Program-made: the position numbers and the translations under genes
The notes under the pieces: generated by a model
Seen by the model: only the letters and a program-made list of their open reading frames with translations
Databases searched by the model: none
Told to the model about the DNA's origin: nothing
Source of the DNA: Daucus carota subsp. sativus
Taxonomy: Eukaryota > Streptophyta > Magnoliopsida > Apiales > Apiaceae
Direction of reading: 5' to 3'
NCBI RefSeq assembly: GCF_001625215.2
Contig: NC_030385.2
Location: 32,079,598 to 32,143,597 of the forward strand
Length of the DNA: 64,000 nucleotides
Part shown: positions 38,356 through 49,365 of the stretch, piece by piece
How the letters are laid out: each line of letters opens with the position of its first letter
How positions within the stretch are numbered: position 1 is the first letter of the stretch

Positions 38356-39405
38356 TTACAGATCAAGAGCATTAGGGCCGGTACAGTAATTTAACAAAGG
38401 GTTCCATATCCACTGCACCAAAAACTTCCTTCTAATCCCATGCATATTATACGTGGCACCATCCTTATCGTTGATCATCTGCCCCGTATAAGACCCACCT
38501 CCCCCAGTTCCATAAATACCCTCACAAAGATCCGCTACCTCAACGGGGAAAATCGGATCCGACCCGGCATACCAAGCATTCACCAACGGATTAGTTGCCA
38601 TCTCAGCAATCTCATGACCAATCACACTTATCATCCCATCTACCCCAACGTCGTCGTTTGGTGATTTCACTGCTTTCAAACCGGGTATATAATCGGGTAC
38701 AGCAAACGGGTAAGCACACATTCCGGGGCAAAGCTTACCCGAATTACCCACCCATGCGTACGGTAAAGTGTACCCCACAATAGATGGAAACGTAAAGTAG
38801 TGGAACCCACACACATTCTGACAATAATCTTGTACCATTACGTCATCCGACGTCAGTAACAAGTACACACCCCCTTTCGGGTTAACGGGTAAGGGTCGGG
38901 TCCTAGCAGTCACAGCACTCTTTATTACAGACTGTATAGACAAACGTGTAAGAGACTTACCATGAGAATAAAACCGGTCGTTCTTCTCCGGTCCGAGATG
39001 AACCGTCCGTGAAATATTAGCACCGGTTTGGTCCGTGTAGAGCTGAACCGTCCTCCACCATTTCGACACCGATGGCCGGTTCGGTTTCCGGGTCGGGCCG
39101 CGAGTCGGACCCGGGTCGGAAATGGAAGAGATAAATTCACGGATAATTTTCTTCTGGGGTGTTTGCCATTTGCCATACCAGATGATATGAACGGTGATAT
39201 TGGCAGTCAGAACCGGGCCCATGTGGTACCGGAGCTTCACGAAGTCCGATGAGCCTTCGTACTTTTTGGAGCCTCCAAACTGGAGCTCCGACTTGGTAGC
39301 GTTGTGAGTGGGCCATGGGCGCCACGCAGTGGAGGTGGAGATGAAGAAGATGGATAGGAGAGCGAGTGTGAACAAGGGGTGGACATGGATATGACTCCCT
39401 TGCAT
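38356..39405 (-). CDS. EXL: EXORDIUM-like protein (phosphate-induced protein 1 family)
   Basis: A single exon encodes 349 residues, within the family's usual 300-350 range. A secretion signal (about 1-27, LFTLALLSIFFISTSTA) is followed by the PHI-1/EXO domain. Typical blocks are VKLRYHMGPVLTANITVHIIWYG, SVSKWWRTVQLY, GVYLLLTSDDVMVQDYC, GFHYFTF, GMISVIGHEIAEMATNPL, DLCEGIYGTGGGGSYTG and LVQWIWNP. The HEIAE stretch resembles a zinc-peptidase motif, although no protease activity is known to me for the family. EXO/EXL proteins are extracellular and linked to brassinosteroid- and carbon-dependent cell expansion. The ATG at 39405 gives a complete signal peptide. On the minus strand a TATA-like run lies near 39480. 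Which EXL member it is cannot be settled here. Confidence 0.93.
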   Translation of the reverse strand: MQGSHIHVHPLFTLALLSIFFISTSTAWRPWPTHNATKSELQFGGSKKYEGSSDFVKLRYHMGPVLTANITVHIIWYGKWQTPQKKIIREFISSISDPGPTRGPTRKPNRPSVSKWWRTVQLYTDQTGANISRTVHLGPEKNDRFYSHGKSLTRLSIQSVIKSAVTARTRPLPVNPKGGVYLLLTSDDVMVQDYCQNVCGFHYFTFPSIVGYTLPYAWVGNSGKLCPGMCAYPFAVPDYIPGLKAVKSPNDDVGVDGMISVIGHEIAEMATNPLVNAWYAGSDPIFPVEVADLCEGIYGTGGGGSYTGQMINDKDGATYNMHGIRRKFLVQWIWNPLLNYCTGPNALDL

Positions 39406-39681
39406 TATGAAGGGAGAGTGAGGGTGGGGTGGGAAAGAAAGAGAGTGATAGATGGGGTATTTGATATGGAGACTGCGTTGATATATATACTTGGGATTTT
39501 GAATTTAGCTCATTTTCATGTACTAAGGTTTTTGGTGTGGAGATATTTTAGTGTCTTTCGGAAATATCCATTTCTTTTATTAGTTGAGGAATTAATCAAC
39601 ATGTTGTTCGAATAGAATCGAGTTTAGTGTTAGGAAGTATTAACTTGACCTGCTTAATAGTTTAATTTGCTGTTAACTAGA

Positions 39682-40498
39682 TAGGGGTGAACACGGGTTG
39701 GGTTGTCCGGGTTAGGTGCAAAAATTCAACCCAACCCAATTTAATCGGGTTATAAAAATTCGAACCCGTTAACCCTCAAAAATATTTCCAACCCAACCCT
39801 ATTATTTATACGTCGGGTTGGGTTGGGTAGGATCGGATTTATCGGGTTTTAACCTGTCAAAATTAAAAACTAACAAACACAATTTGTATGTAGCTTAGTA
39901 GTTTAAATAGACTACACATTGCAGAAACACATTGCAGCATTTCAAAATTCTGGACTCAATCCCAGTCCCAGAGACATAGATGCACTAGTAATAAATTGCA
40001 ACATTTGCTTTTCAACTCCATCATTCTCTGCTATGGTGATTAACAAGTACAAAATAGACAAACAGATTTAAACTACTAAGCTACATACAGATTGTGGTTA
40101 AATAGACAAACACCTTGCATTTGCATAATAATCTAAGGATGGTTACAAACTATTATTAATAAGTTTATGAATATTTACAGAGAAATTAATATAATAACAA
40201 GCTATGAACTAGAAGCATAGAGAAATGATTTAGGTCAGATGCTAATGGACTAGGCTGCAATACTTTGATGGACTGTTATAATTTTAATAATGGACTACTG
40301 GACTATGTTATTTTAAACGGGTTGGGTTGGGTTGGGTGGGGGTTAAAAAATTAAAAACCCTGACCCAACCCAATTTATTCGGGTTAATAAAAAACGAACC
40401 CAATTACTTTTCGGTTTGGAACGGTTCGGTTTGGTCGGCCGAAATAAGGTGCGGGTTGGGTCGGTTTTGCGGGTTAAACGGTTTTTTGTTCACCCCTA
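39682..40498. mobile_element. hAT-like element with GGGTTGGG motifs (817 bp)
   Basis: The left end is TAGGGGTGAACACGGG and the right end is TTTGTTCACCCCTA. It has a perfect 8-bp duplication, taactaga, at 39674-39681 and 40499-40506. Subterminal regions repeat gggttgggttg/caacccaaccc. The AT-rich centre holds no credible ORF; 40327-40527 runs through repeats. Confidence 0.9.
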
Positions 40499-40506
40499 TA
40501 ACTAGA

Positions 40507-41989
40507 CTTCTAATTAAGTCAATTTGAGTTTATGATGTCGACCTGAATTCTGTGAGTTTCAGTCGGGAACTTTGTAGTTAGATCGTTTGGATAAATTTAA
40601 AAAACTGTTTCCTATTTAAAATAAAAAATGAATTATAAATAAATAAATTGTTTGGAAAAGAGTTAGAGGTAGAGGTAGAATGGTAGATGTCCTAAAAATA
40701 TTAGCATATTTAACTTTTTATGAATATTTATAGTTTTTTAAACAAGCGGATTAAAAAATATAGAGGTCAATTTTCTTATGAAAAAACCCATAAGTGACAC
40801 ACTAACCAACGTGCACATTAACTTTTTGTGCAATGCCTAATAACATCAATTAATATTTGATAAATTACAATCTTATCAAATCAGTAAATTAATATCACGG
40901 TGAATTGTCGAATCTTTTTATTGAGATTCATTCTCATTGTCAAAAAAAATAAAAAAAAATCAGTAAATTAATATCAATAATTAGGTTGTATCTTTTTGTA
41001 TTAGATGAAATAGAATGTGATGACATTTATGGTATGATTATTTCTTTCATCCTTCCGTTTTATGTTTTTGAATTAGAACTCATAGTCCGCATATTTTTAA
41101 AGCGTTGTATCATTTTCACTTATTCGATATTATAATATTTGTCATTAAAAATTTTAAATTCACATATGTTTATTTACTTTTATTATTTTAAAATTTTTAA
41201 ATTCACGTTAATTTATTTATTATTCTCTCATAAATTTTTACTCCTTCCGCCTCACTATTCGGTCGGCATTCATTTTAATACTGCGATCAGTTTTATAATT
41301 TCTAAAAGAATTTCAAATAAAATTTTAAAAGATTAAAATTCTATTTTGGAAAGAAATCTTAGAAACAAATTATTAAGTTACAATTTACAAAAATATTAAA
41401 GTATGTTTTATTTTCATTTGTCTCAATATATATAATTCATGGGGTCCGAGTGCATATTTCTTAACAAAATTCTTCGTAATTTATACCGTCTCATTTCTAC
41501 CCATTCAATTTCAACCTAAGGTTTTGAATATATAAGACTATAAATAGCGTTAATTATTTTTCAGAACATTATTAGTAAAATTGGGTTTTAGTGGTGGGCT
41601 AAATTGAACATTATATATAAATTTTGTTGAATTTGAAGACGTTTTGTTTCGGTGTTGCTGACTATATTAATGAACTAATTTTAAAAATATTATATTATTA
41701 TTATTTCAAATTGTATAAGTATAATAATATGTTGTCCAAATATGATACTTGACGACGTTACATTTGTTACAAACATAACTATTATAGAAATTAGGTTAAA
41801 ATTATAAATAAGTTCAGTGGAAGATTATTTAAAGTGTAAAATTCATAAAATTATCTACTGTCTCATTTTTTATAATTTATATTGTCAATATATGATTAGA
41901 TCCCTGGTTCCTTCAAATAAAGGTCATTTTTAGTTAGGAGTAACTGATGCGACTCGAGATTATCAATTTATCAGAGTTCTCAAAGTATA
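40507..41989. other. AT-rich intergenic DNA
   Basis: No gene is supported. A fragment at about 41238-41275 (actccttccgcctcactatt) may be a decayed Stowaway end. Confidence 0.35.
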
Positions 41990-42590
41990 AAAAGTCCTAG
42001 GCATATTAAATATAAAAATTATACCCAACTTTTTAAAAAAATCACCCTTCAGCCGTACCTATTTTTTATCTATAATTCTAGTCAACCTATTTTGAATGAT
42101 TATATTTGTCGAATCTCTACAGACCTGTCTGTAAAAAAATTATACATCATTTATTATCATATTGTAGTGATATGTTATATTTTTAACAGTCTAAAATATT
42201 AATAACATATTATTTTTAAATTATAGCCGGCCAATATGATTAGTACCCGCTCTAATCCATTATATAAGACGTTTGACTTTTTACACGTAATTTTAAATAG
42301 TTTGATCATATAGCAAATATTAATATTTTTGTAATTTTCTTTTCCTTGATAAAAACATAATATAAATATTTTTATACAACAAAAGAAAATTTTAAAAATT
42401 CTAATTTTGAGCATGCGGTTAAAACTCCTAAAAATATGTGTAAACGGTCAAACACCCTGTATATAATGGATAAGAGAGGGTATCGTTGAAACAGAATATC
42501 TAGCAATCCGCAATTTTTATCAAAATGTATTACAAGTTTAATTTAATCAACGATTACAGATAACTCTGTTGCATATGTTCTTAGAATTTC
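41990..42590. repeat. Second copy of the 37028-type MITE, split by another MITE
   Basis: Segments about 42060-42245 and 42483-42590 match the interior and right part of 37028-37419 in order (tctgtaaaaaaattatacatc, tctaaaatattaataacata, ttgaaacagaatatct and atcaacgattacag). The left end is too diverged to place; the start given is approximate. Confidence 0.6.
42246..42480. mobile_element. Stowaway-type MITE nested in the 37028-type MITE (235 bp)
   Basis: The left end is cccgctctaatccattatat and the right end read inward is ccctctcttatccattatat. TA duplications lie at 42244-42245 and 42481-42482. The sequence on either side joins up as the outer MITE, confirming insertion. Confidence 0.82.
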
Positions 42591-44876
42591 ATAAATATCA
42601 CGAGATTAGTCATCCATTTGTGTCGCGAGAGTTGTTACCATAAATCCGAATTTACTTGTCTTGATTAAATGCGACTTGCTTAAAATTCAAGCCGAAGTCG
42701 ACCTCAATTGTTATTGATATTTTTGTTTTAAGAACTCGAATCAAATTAAACATTATTAATATTATCTGAATTTGAATAGCCCATCTCTATTGAAATTTTG
42801 AGATCATACGGGGCTGAACATGACTAACACTTAGCAGTAACAAATGCAAAATTATAAGCCTCTACTCTCGAGTTATAATTAAAAAATAATATAAATGAAA
42901 AAAAAAATAAAGTTATGTCAGTGTCACTCCAATTTCTGCTCTCGAGTGAATAATACAAGTGAAAGTTGATGCAAATATAACATGCTTTCACTATAAAAAT
43001 AGGATGAAAAAAAAAACAGTTTTCATTTATATTCACTTGCTTTCCTTCTTAAAAAAATTTGAGAGCAAAATCTAAAAGAAAAGAATTAAGCTAAGACATG
43101 ATTAGCTAATCCTCCCGTGAAACCGAAAATCGAAATAGTGGGCAAGCAAAAGTCATGGTAAAGATGAAAGGAGGGGTTAAAAAAGAAGAAACAGCCATTG
43201 ATTTGCGGGTAATGGAGTACAGACATATTCTTAAAAGAGTAGCTGAGAATATGGACCCCTCGTTTGGTGGGTCAGGGTCGGGCCAGAAACACAGCCAACG
43301 GCGCCAATTGATGTAACTGTCCTTTCTTCATATTTTCTTTCCTTATATACAATCTGTATATACACATTTTAACATACACACACAACATAGTGAATCGATA
43401 GTGGGGGCATGGAGACCGGAGAGTGATGGTGGATTTTTTTTTTTTTACAGAAGTTTGAAAAATAAAACAACGAAGGCGGGGAAAGACTTTGGGGAAAGAC
43501 TTTCATCTTCTTGATAAAATGATGTAGAGTTAATATAAATTTTTTAGGATTTAAGCACAATATTTCAAAATCTCATAAATTTTGGTAGAATTTCAAAAAA
43601 TCTTAAAATATACCGACAAATCTCACAAAATCCATCGTTTTGTGAAATCCCAAAAAATTCATCAACATTTGAATACCAATACCATCGGATTTTAAACAAT
43701 TCAATTGAATATCATCGGATTAAAACATAATTTAAAATTTTAATCATACCATCGGATTTTGTAGCATAATTTAAACTTCCAATTGAACAGTTCAAGATTT
43801 TAATGAATTTTAAACAATCCAAATTAAATATCTTTAAATTTCATGATTGCAAAAAATTCATTTAAAATTTTAATCCAATACACCACTTCGTCTTACGCTG
43901 TCTTCTGTAAGAGATCTTGTAAACCTTTTTATTATTCTGATTTCCGAATAACTGATTATGAAATTTTAAATTTAACTCTTTTTTTTTTCCTACATTAAAT
44001 TTAACTCTTTTTCATGTCATTGTTTCATTTATTAAAATCGATTGATTTATGATTATTTCAATGATTTATTATTTTAATATTAGTGATTTCCGGATTTTAT
44101 AAAGACCAACATTGATACGGTGGTTGTTTCAATCTCAAACTCTGGCGTCAAATTAACTCGGTTCGGTGGGTTTGTGTACAGAATCTCTACAAATTTAGGT
44201 TTATCTTCGTTTGTATCTTATTTTCATATTCCAGCTAGGCAGCTACGTGACAAGCCTGTGTATGTGTATATGAACCCACGACTCATGTTTGTAGTTATTG
44301 TTTGATTGAATTTAGAAAATACAGTATTTAATTATCAAATTGCACTCCATAACTTGGCTATATATAATGTTAATTATTAATAAAAAATTTTAAATTTTGT
44401 TGCTGCTCATCTTATGTAACTAGTATCGATTGTGATTATTGATAATTTTTTTAGTTCTTTATTACTGCTTGATGATGTATTGTTTATATAATTAGTTATG
44501 GTTAATAGACAATGAATATATATTAACAACTTGAAATTATAGAAATTTACTATTTTCTCTGTTCCTAAATTCTTTACGTTAATTTTTAAAACGATTTTTA
44601 TGACTCATTTAAAGTATAGTTTTATAATATATCTTTAACATTTATTTTAAAAAAATTAATGTTTAATTTCAAAAAATAAATAAATTAATGTTTAAACTTT
44701 TATCAAAAAAATTGAAAAGATATATTTTAGAACTAGAGAGGGACATATTTTGTTGATATCTGGAATCTGGATAACTTTTTGTGTTTGTACATGTGGACTG
44801 GGAGTGTGTTTATTGTTTGGGCGGGAAAGTTTGTCGTGGGGTTAGCTTTGTCTTTTTAACGTTTTATTGTTTAGTA
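42591..44876. other. AT-rich intergenic DNA
   Basis: No gene is supported; short ORFs at 42824-43036 (-), 43369-43560 (-) and 44120-44305 have no recognisable features. About 43600-43760 repeats accatcggatttt-like units several times. About 44554-44745 looks like a decayed Stowaway (ctctgttcctaaattcttta against tagaactagagagggaca). Confidence 0.35.
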
Positions 44877-45157
44877 CTCCCTCCGTCCCAACAGATTCTT
44901 TACAGTTTCCTTATTTGGTCGTCCCATCCATTTCTTTACATCATAAAACTTTCCTAAAATAGTTAATGGGTCCTACCACTTTCCCACTTTTTCTTCCTTT
45001 TCACACTACTTTTATTCCACCAACTCCCTTTTATATATTAAAAATCAATGGGTCCCACCACTTCACCTACTTTTCCTTCTCTTTTCCACTACTTTATACA
45101 TATTTCTTAACCTCCGTGCCCAAACCCAATGTAAAGAATTGGGTGGGACGGAGGGAG
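44877..45157. mobile_element. Stowaway-type MITE (281 bp)
   Basis: Ends ctccctccgtcccaacagat and tgggtgggacggagggag are flanked by TA (44875-44876 and 45158-45159). It closely matches the copy at 19871-20108 but is about 43 bp longer, with a second aatgggtcccaccactt block. Confidence 0.9.
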
Positions 45158-45174
45158 TACGCCACTATGTAGGC

Positions 45175-46241
45175 TAGGGCTGAGCAAAAAATCGAAAAAA
45201 ACCCGATCCGAAACCGAAACCGGTAAAAACCGGGTAAAACCGAGCCGAAAAAAACCGATCCGAAACCGAAACCGAAAATTAAAAAACCGAGCCGAGTTCA
45301 TGGGTTCGGTTCCGGTTATCGGTTAAAACCGAACCGAAAAAAACCGAACCGAACCGATTATTTAAATAATAATAAAAATAAATAATATAAATTGTAGATT
45401 TACTGCAGATTTTAGTATAATTTGCATAAATATGAGGATTTTCTAGTTTTGCGGCAAATTTGAGGATTTTCTATTTTGCACCAATCCACTTGTGTCTCTG
45501 TTTTGCAGCAATTCACTTGTGCCTTATAGAGTTTTACAAGTCTGAAGTCAGTTTTAATAATTGGTTCAGTAGCCTTAAATAACTGGCTCATCTGCTTCTT
45601 TCAGTTTTCCGTAGCAAACTGGGGAGTAAGGGTAATGAAATTCTCAAATGAAATCAGCTTAGATAAAAGAATGCAGTAGATAACTTTGCATTGGTCCAAT
45701 TCTCTTCGACTGTTCACATTTTGATTACAACACTCAATGCTCTTTCTTTCTCAACATGCTTTTTTAGAAGATCTGTAGATTCAAAAGATTTTACTCTAAG
45801 CACAAAAGACATGCCTTCAGGCTTCAATCAGGCCATATCAGTATCTCAAAAAAAAAACTCACTAATTAGTTACTGGCTAGTTACACATCCAGTGTCCACA
45901 CAAGGAGATTGCTATTTTGCATATATTCTTTCTCAAAGTTTACCAAGTTACAGTGTATAAAACTTGAACCTAAAATATACTCCTATTATTTGTGCTAAAC
46001 GACTCTTGTATTAATTATTATGTATGAATTGCGAGCATTAATTTATCTTGTTTGTATATTATTTTTATCGGTTTTGTAACCGAAACCGAGCCGATTATAA
46101 CCGAACCGGGATTTTTTAAACCGTAACCGAAACCGAATCCGAACCGGCGGTTGCGGTTTTTGATTTTGAAAACCGAGGATATATGGTTGCGGTTCCGGTT
46201 TTGTCCAAAAACCGAGCCGAACCGGCCCATGCTCTCCCCTA
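45175..46241. mobile_element. hAT-like element with AACCGAACCG motifs (1067 bp)
   Basis: The left end is TAGGGCTGAGCAAAAAATCG and the right end read inward is TAGGGGAGAGCATGGGCC. It has a perfect 8-bp duplication, atgtaggc, at 45167-45174 and 46242-46249. Subterminal regions are dense in ccgaaaccg/aaccgaacc. The interior (about 45400-45960) is unrelated-looking non-coding DNA. Confidence 0.9.
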
Positions 46242-46249
46242 ATGTAGGC

Positions 46250-47247
46250 AATGTGAGTAGCTCTTTTCTCTTGGTCCTCTATTCTGGGGGACCGCCGGCA
46301 TTTCTCTACTGGCTTTTAAGCTGACCCAGGCTCGGCAGTCGGGAATCAATATTACGTCGTCTTCGATACTTTTCCAGTAGACCGCAGTCCAAAATTTTCT
46401 TGTCAATAGTACACACATAATTTTAATCGATTTTAAAAGTCTGATATATAATATTTTTGAACTGTTTTTTCTAAATTATAAAATATGCATCCATATCAGG
46501 TCTCTGTTCTATTTTATTTGAATCATTTCTTTTTAGAAGTCTCAAAAAGACGTCTCGGAAAAATTTCCTTTTGTAATATTTAATTAAAATTATTACATAC
46601 ACACATATATCTAACATCAATTTTTTTTTTTATGACTGAAGTTTAAATCCAACACTGTATTGGTCAATTCAAAAGAGACTGATAAAGTAATAAACATATC
46701 ATTATTAATAAAATTTCTTACGGGAGAATAGAGTTTTGTAAATTTGTGGTCCTTAAAAAGCTCCCAATTTATCCTGACCTGCTGAACTCAAGAAATCTGG
46801 AATTCAAGAAAATGCATGAAATGCATTTAATATATAAAAAGCAATGTCGGATCCTTTCTGGTCATCTAGAATTAATTTTTACCAGTAGTACAATTTCACA
46901 GTGTATATTTGCGTGCAGAAAGAGATTGATCGAAAGTGTCATATAATAATGATTTACGTGGACATATATACAGGATAATTTAATATTTCATCTGCCATAG
47001 CAAGCCTTTAATTTTACTCGTGGAGGTGGATTGGCAAGTATTGGACGATTGTGGGGATTTTTCACATGTTTGTGTCATTGTAGACCTGTAATTATGTTTG
47101 AAGCACTTAATACACTTAAATATTAATTATGTCTGTGAGTTGTAAATGGGGTGGATGGTTGAATAACTGGTTGAGTTGATAATTCACTTGTGGGGTTATG
47201 TTGATTAACGTTCTATTAACTAAACTAGGTCGGATGACAAGTTGCTA
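46250..47247. other. Intergenic DNA
   Basis: No gene or ordered repeat is recognised. The ORF at 46746-46946 has no recognisable features. Confidence 0.35.
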
Positions 47248-47613
47248 AGAGCAACTCCAAGGGGCTCTCTAAACAAGCTCCTAAGTCTAAATTTTAGGAG
47301 CAAATCAAAATTTAGTGCTCCAATGGGCTCCTAGATGCTCTTTAAAAATTTAGGAGCCTACTCTCTCTCCTTTCTTTTAAAGAGCATCTAGTAGCTCTTA
47401 ACTCAATATTATATTAATTTCCTTTCAATCTTCTCTCTCTTTTAGTTAACCTTTTTTTCTCATTTATACAAAATAAATATAAAATATGAATAAGGAGCCA
47501 AGTATAGAGAGTAGCATTGGAGTTCTCACTTTTTCCGGTGTATTAACTTACTAGGAGTCACATTTTATATTATTGTTTAAGAAATGATTTAGGAGCACCG
47601 TTGGAGATGCTCT
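47248..47613. repeat. MITE with AGAGCAACTCCAA ends (366 bp)
   Basis: The left end agagcaactccaag and right end cgttggagatgctct are inverted repeats. Inside, ctctaaacaagctcctaag and aggagc motifs repeat. The target duplication is unclear. Confidence 0.7.
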
Positions 47614-48133
47614 GACTACAGAAAATTAATTCATACTAGTATTATAGATTTTAGTTTCCACAAATGCAATAGACCTGCACTCACCTGCTCCAGTGCTCTA
47701 TGCAAGGATAAAGAGGAGAGGAATAAGAAAAACAAGACTTCTATACTTACTATTGAAGACATGACCATACTTTGTAGCTCCGTTAATTCAAACGTCCATT
47801 CTAAACAAATAGTGATAACAAAAAATATTTTGAATTTACATGTGGGATTGCTGACAGAAATTAGCTTAAAGTTTTAGATGATTATAATTAGAAATGTTCA
47901 TAATTCAAGGAATTAGGTGTTACCAAAAAACAAGAAAAAAAAACAAGATAAGAAAAAGTGAAAATTATATGGAATATTCATGTTATTTCATTCATTAGCT
48001 TATTAAAAATAATATTCCTATTATTTTACACAAGCGTGTGTCACTTTTTTATTTAAAAGAAGCAGTCCATCTTGTGTGCCAAATAAGCACATAGAGCAAG
48101 TCCACTGAAGATCACCATGATATCGGTGTTTAA
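47614..48133. other. Intergenic DNA
   Basis: No feature is recognised. Confidence 0.35.
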
Positions 48134-48341
48134 TAGGGGTGAGCAAAAAAACCGGAAAACCGAAACCGAGCCGAAAAACCGAAAAAAACCGTAACCGACA
48201 AAAACCGAAAAAAACCATAACCGAACCGAACCGATATAACGGTTTGGTAACGGTTACGGTTTTAGCCCTAAAACCGAACCGAAAAACCGAACCGTTTATA
48301 TAATATATAATAAAAATATAACATTTATTATTAAATATAAC

Positions 48342-48381
<40 letters not shown>

Positions 48382-48828
48382 TGTGCTACAATATATTAAT
48401 TATATATTTTAGTAAGAGAAATTGATATAATAAGTATATAATATTTTTCTAAATTAATAAAGTATTAAATTTGTATAGTAGTTTGAACCAAAACACCAAA
48501 CCGTTTATTTAATATATATAATAAAAATACAATATTTATTATATATTATTATATATAACATATTATATATATATGTGCAACAATATATTAATTATATATT
48601 TTAGTAAGAGAAATTGATATAATAAGTATATAAATATTTTTCTAAAATTAATAAAAGTATTAAATTTGTATAGTAGCTTCTAATCATATAAAAACCGGAA
48701 AAAAAACCGAAACCGACTAATGATTAACCGAACCGAAAAAAACCGTTTGAAACGGTTCGGTTACGGTTTCTACCTAAAAACCGAACCGAACCGAAATACA
48801 CGGTTCGGTAACGGTTTTAGGTAGAAAC
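48134..48828. mobile_element. hAT-like element, right end missing, with internal tandem duplication
   Basis: The left end TAGGGGTGAGCAAAAAAACC and the interior match the complete copy at 55068-55608. The AT-rich core with its accgttta/tataat block is present twice (about 48284-48483 and 48485-48690). The right end stops in ggtagaaaccc, lacking the final 30-odd bases and TIR seen in the other copy, and no target duplication is found. A (TA)n run lies at about 48343-48376. Confidence 0.8.
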
Positions 48829-49110
48829 CCAAAGTATATAGAATAACATTATAATTTATTTTAAATATAGAATAATAGATATAACTAGGAGCTTTTAGGT
48901 ACTTTTGCGATAACCCAAAGTATATGCAAATTGCAATTTGGTGGCAGAATTTCAATCAAAGACAGCAATGATGATGAGAAGCAGGTAATAACAAGTATGC
49001 TTTCTTTTTGTTTTAGTTACGCAGTGGATTGCGCGGCTGCCCTTTTACTCATTGCACCCCATGCAATACAATCATAATGCTACTACTCTAATTATTGTAG
49101 AAACAAATAC

Positions 49111-49365
49111 TAGGAGATCGTTTGAGGGAGTTTCAAAAAAGTGTTTCTTGCTTAAGATAAATAAGTGGAGTAGAAGTTAGAAATAAGATAAGACTTATAA
49201 ATGATTAAAGTGTTTGGGAAATAAGTTGAAACCCTGAAACAAAAGCTAGCATTCCTAACTTTTTATAAGTGCTTCTTGACTTATTACACAAACGGTACGA
49301 ATAAGCGCTCCTAACTTATAATCCAAAAGCTGGACTTATAAGTTTTTACCAAACACCCAATATAT
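49111..49365. repeat. MITE-like repeat (about 255 bp)
   Basis: The sequence from gatcgtttgagggagtttc to ttttaccaaacaccc matches, in reverse orientation, the repeat in the PXY-like intron at 14946-15115 (aaaagctagcattcctaac, cacaaacggtacgaataagc). It is probably a dispersed MITE family. Confidence 0.6.

Noticed and set aside
38925..39325. Arg/Gly/Pro-rich ORFs overlapping the EXORDIUM-like gene on both strands
   Set aside because: The EXORDIUM-like frame explains the sequence fully; these are alternative-frame shadows.
45107..45301. Phe/Arg-rich ORFs in hAT-like elements (also 46018-46251, 48021-48218 and 55017-55277)
   Set aside because: They come from translating aaccgaaccg-type arrays and carry no protein signal.
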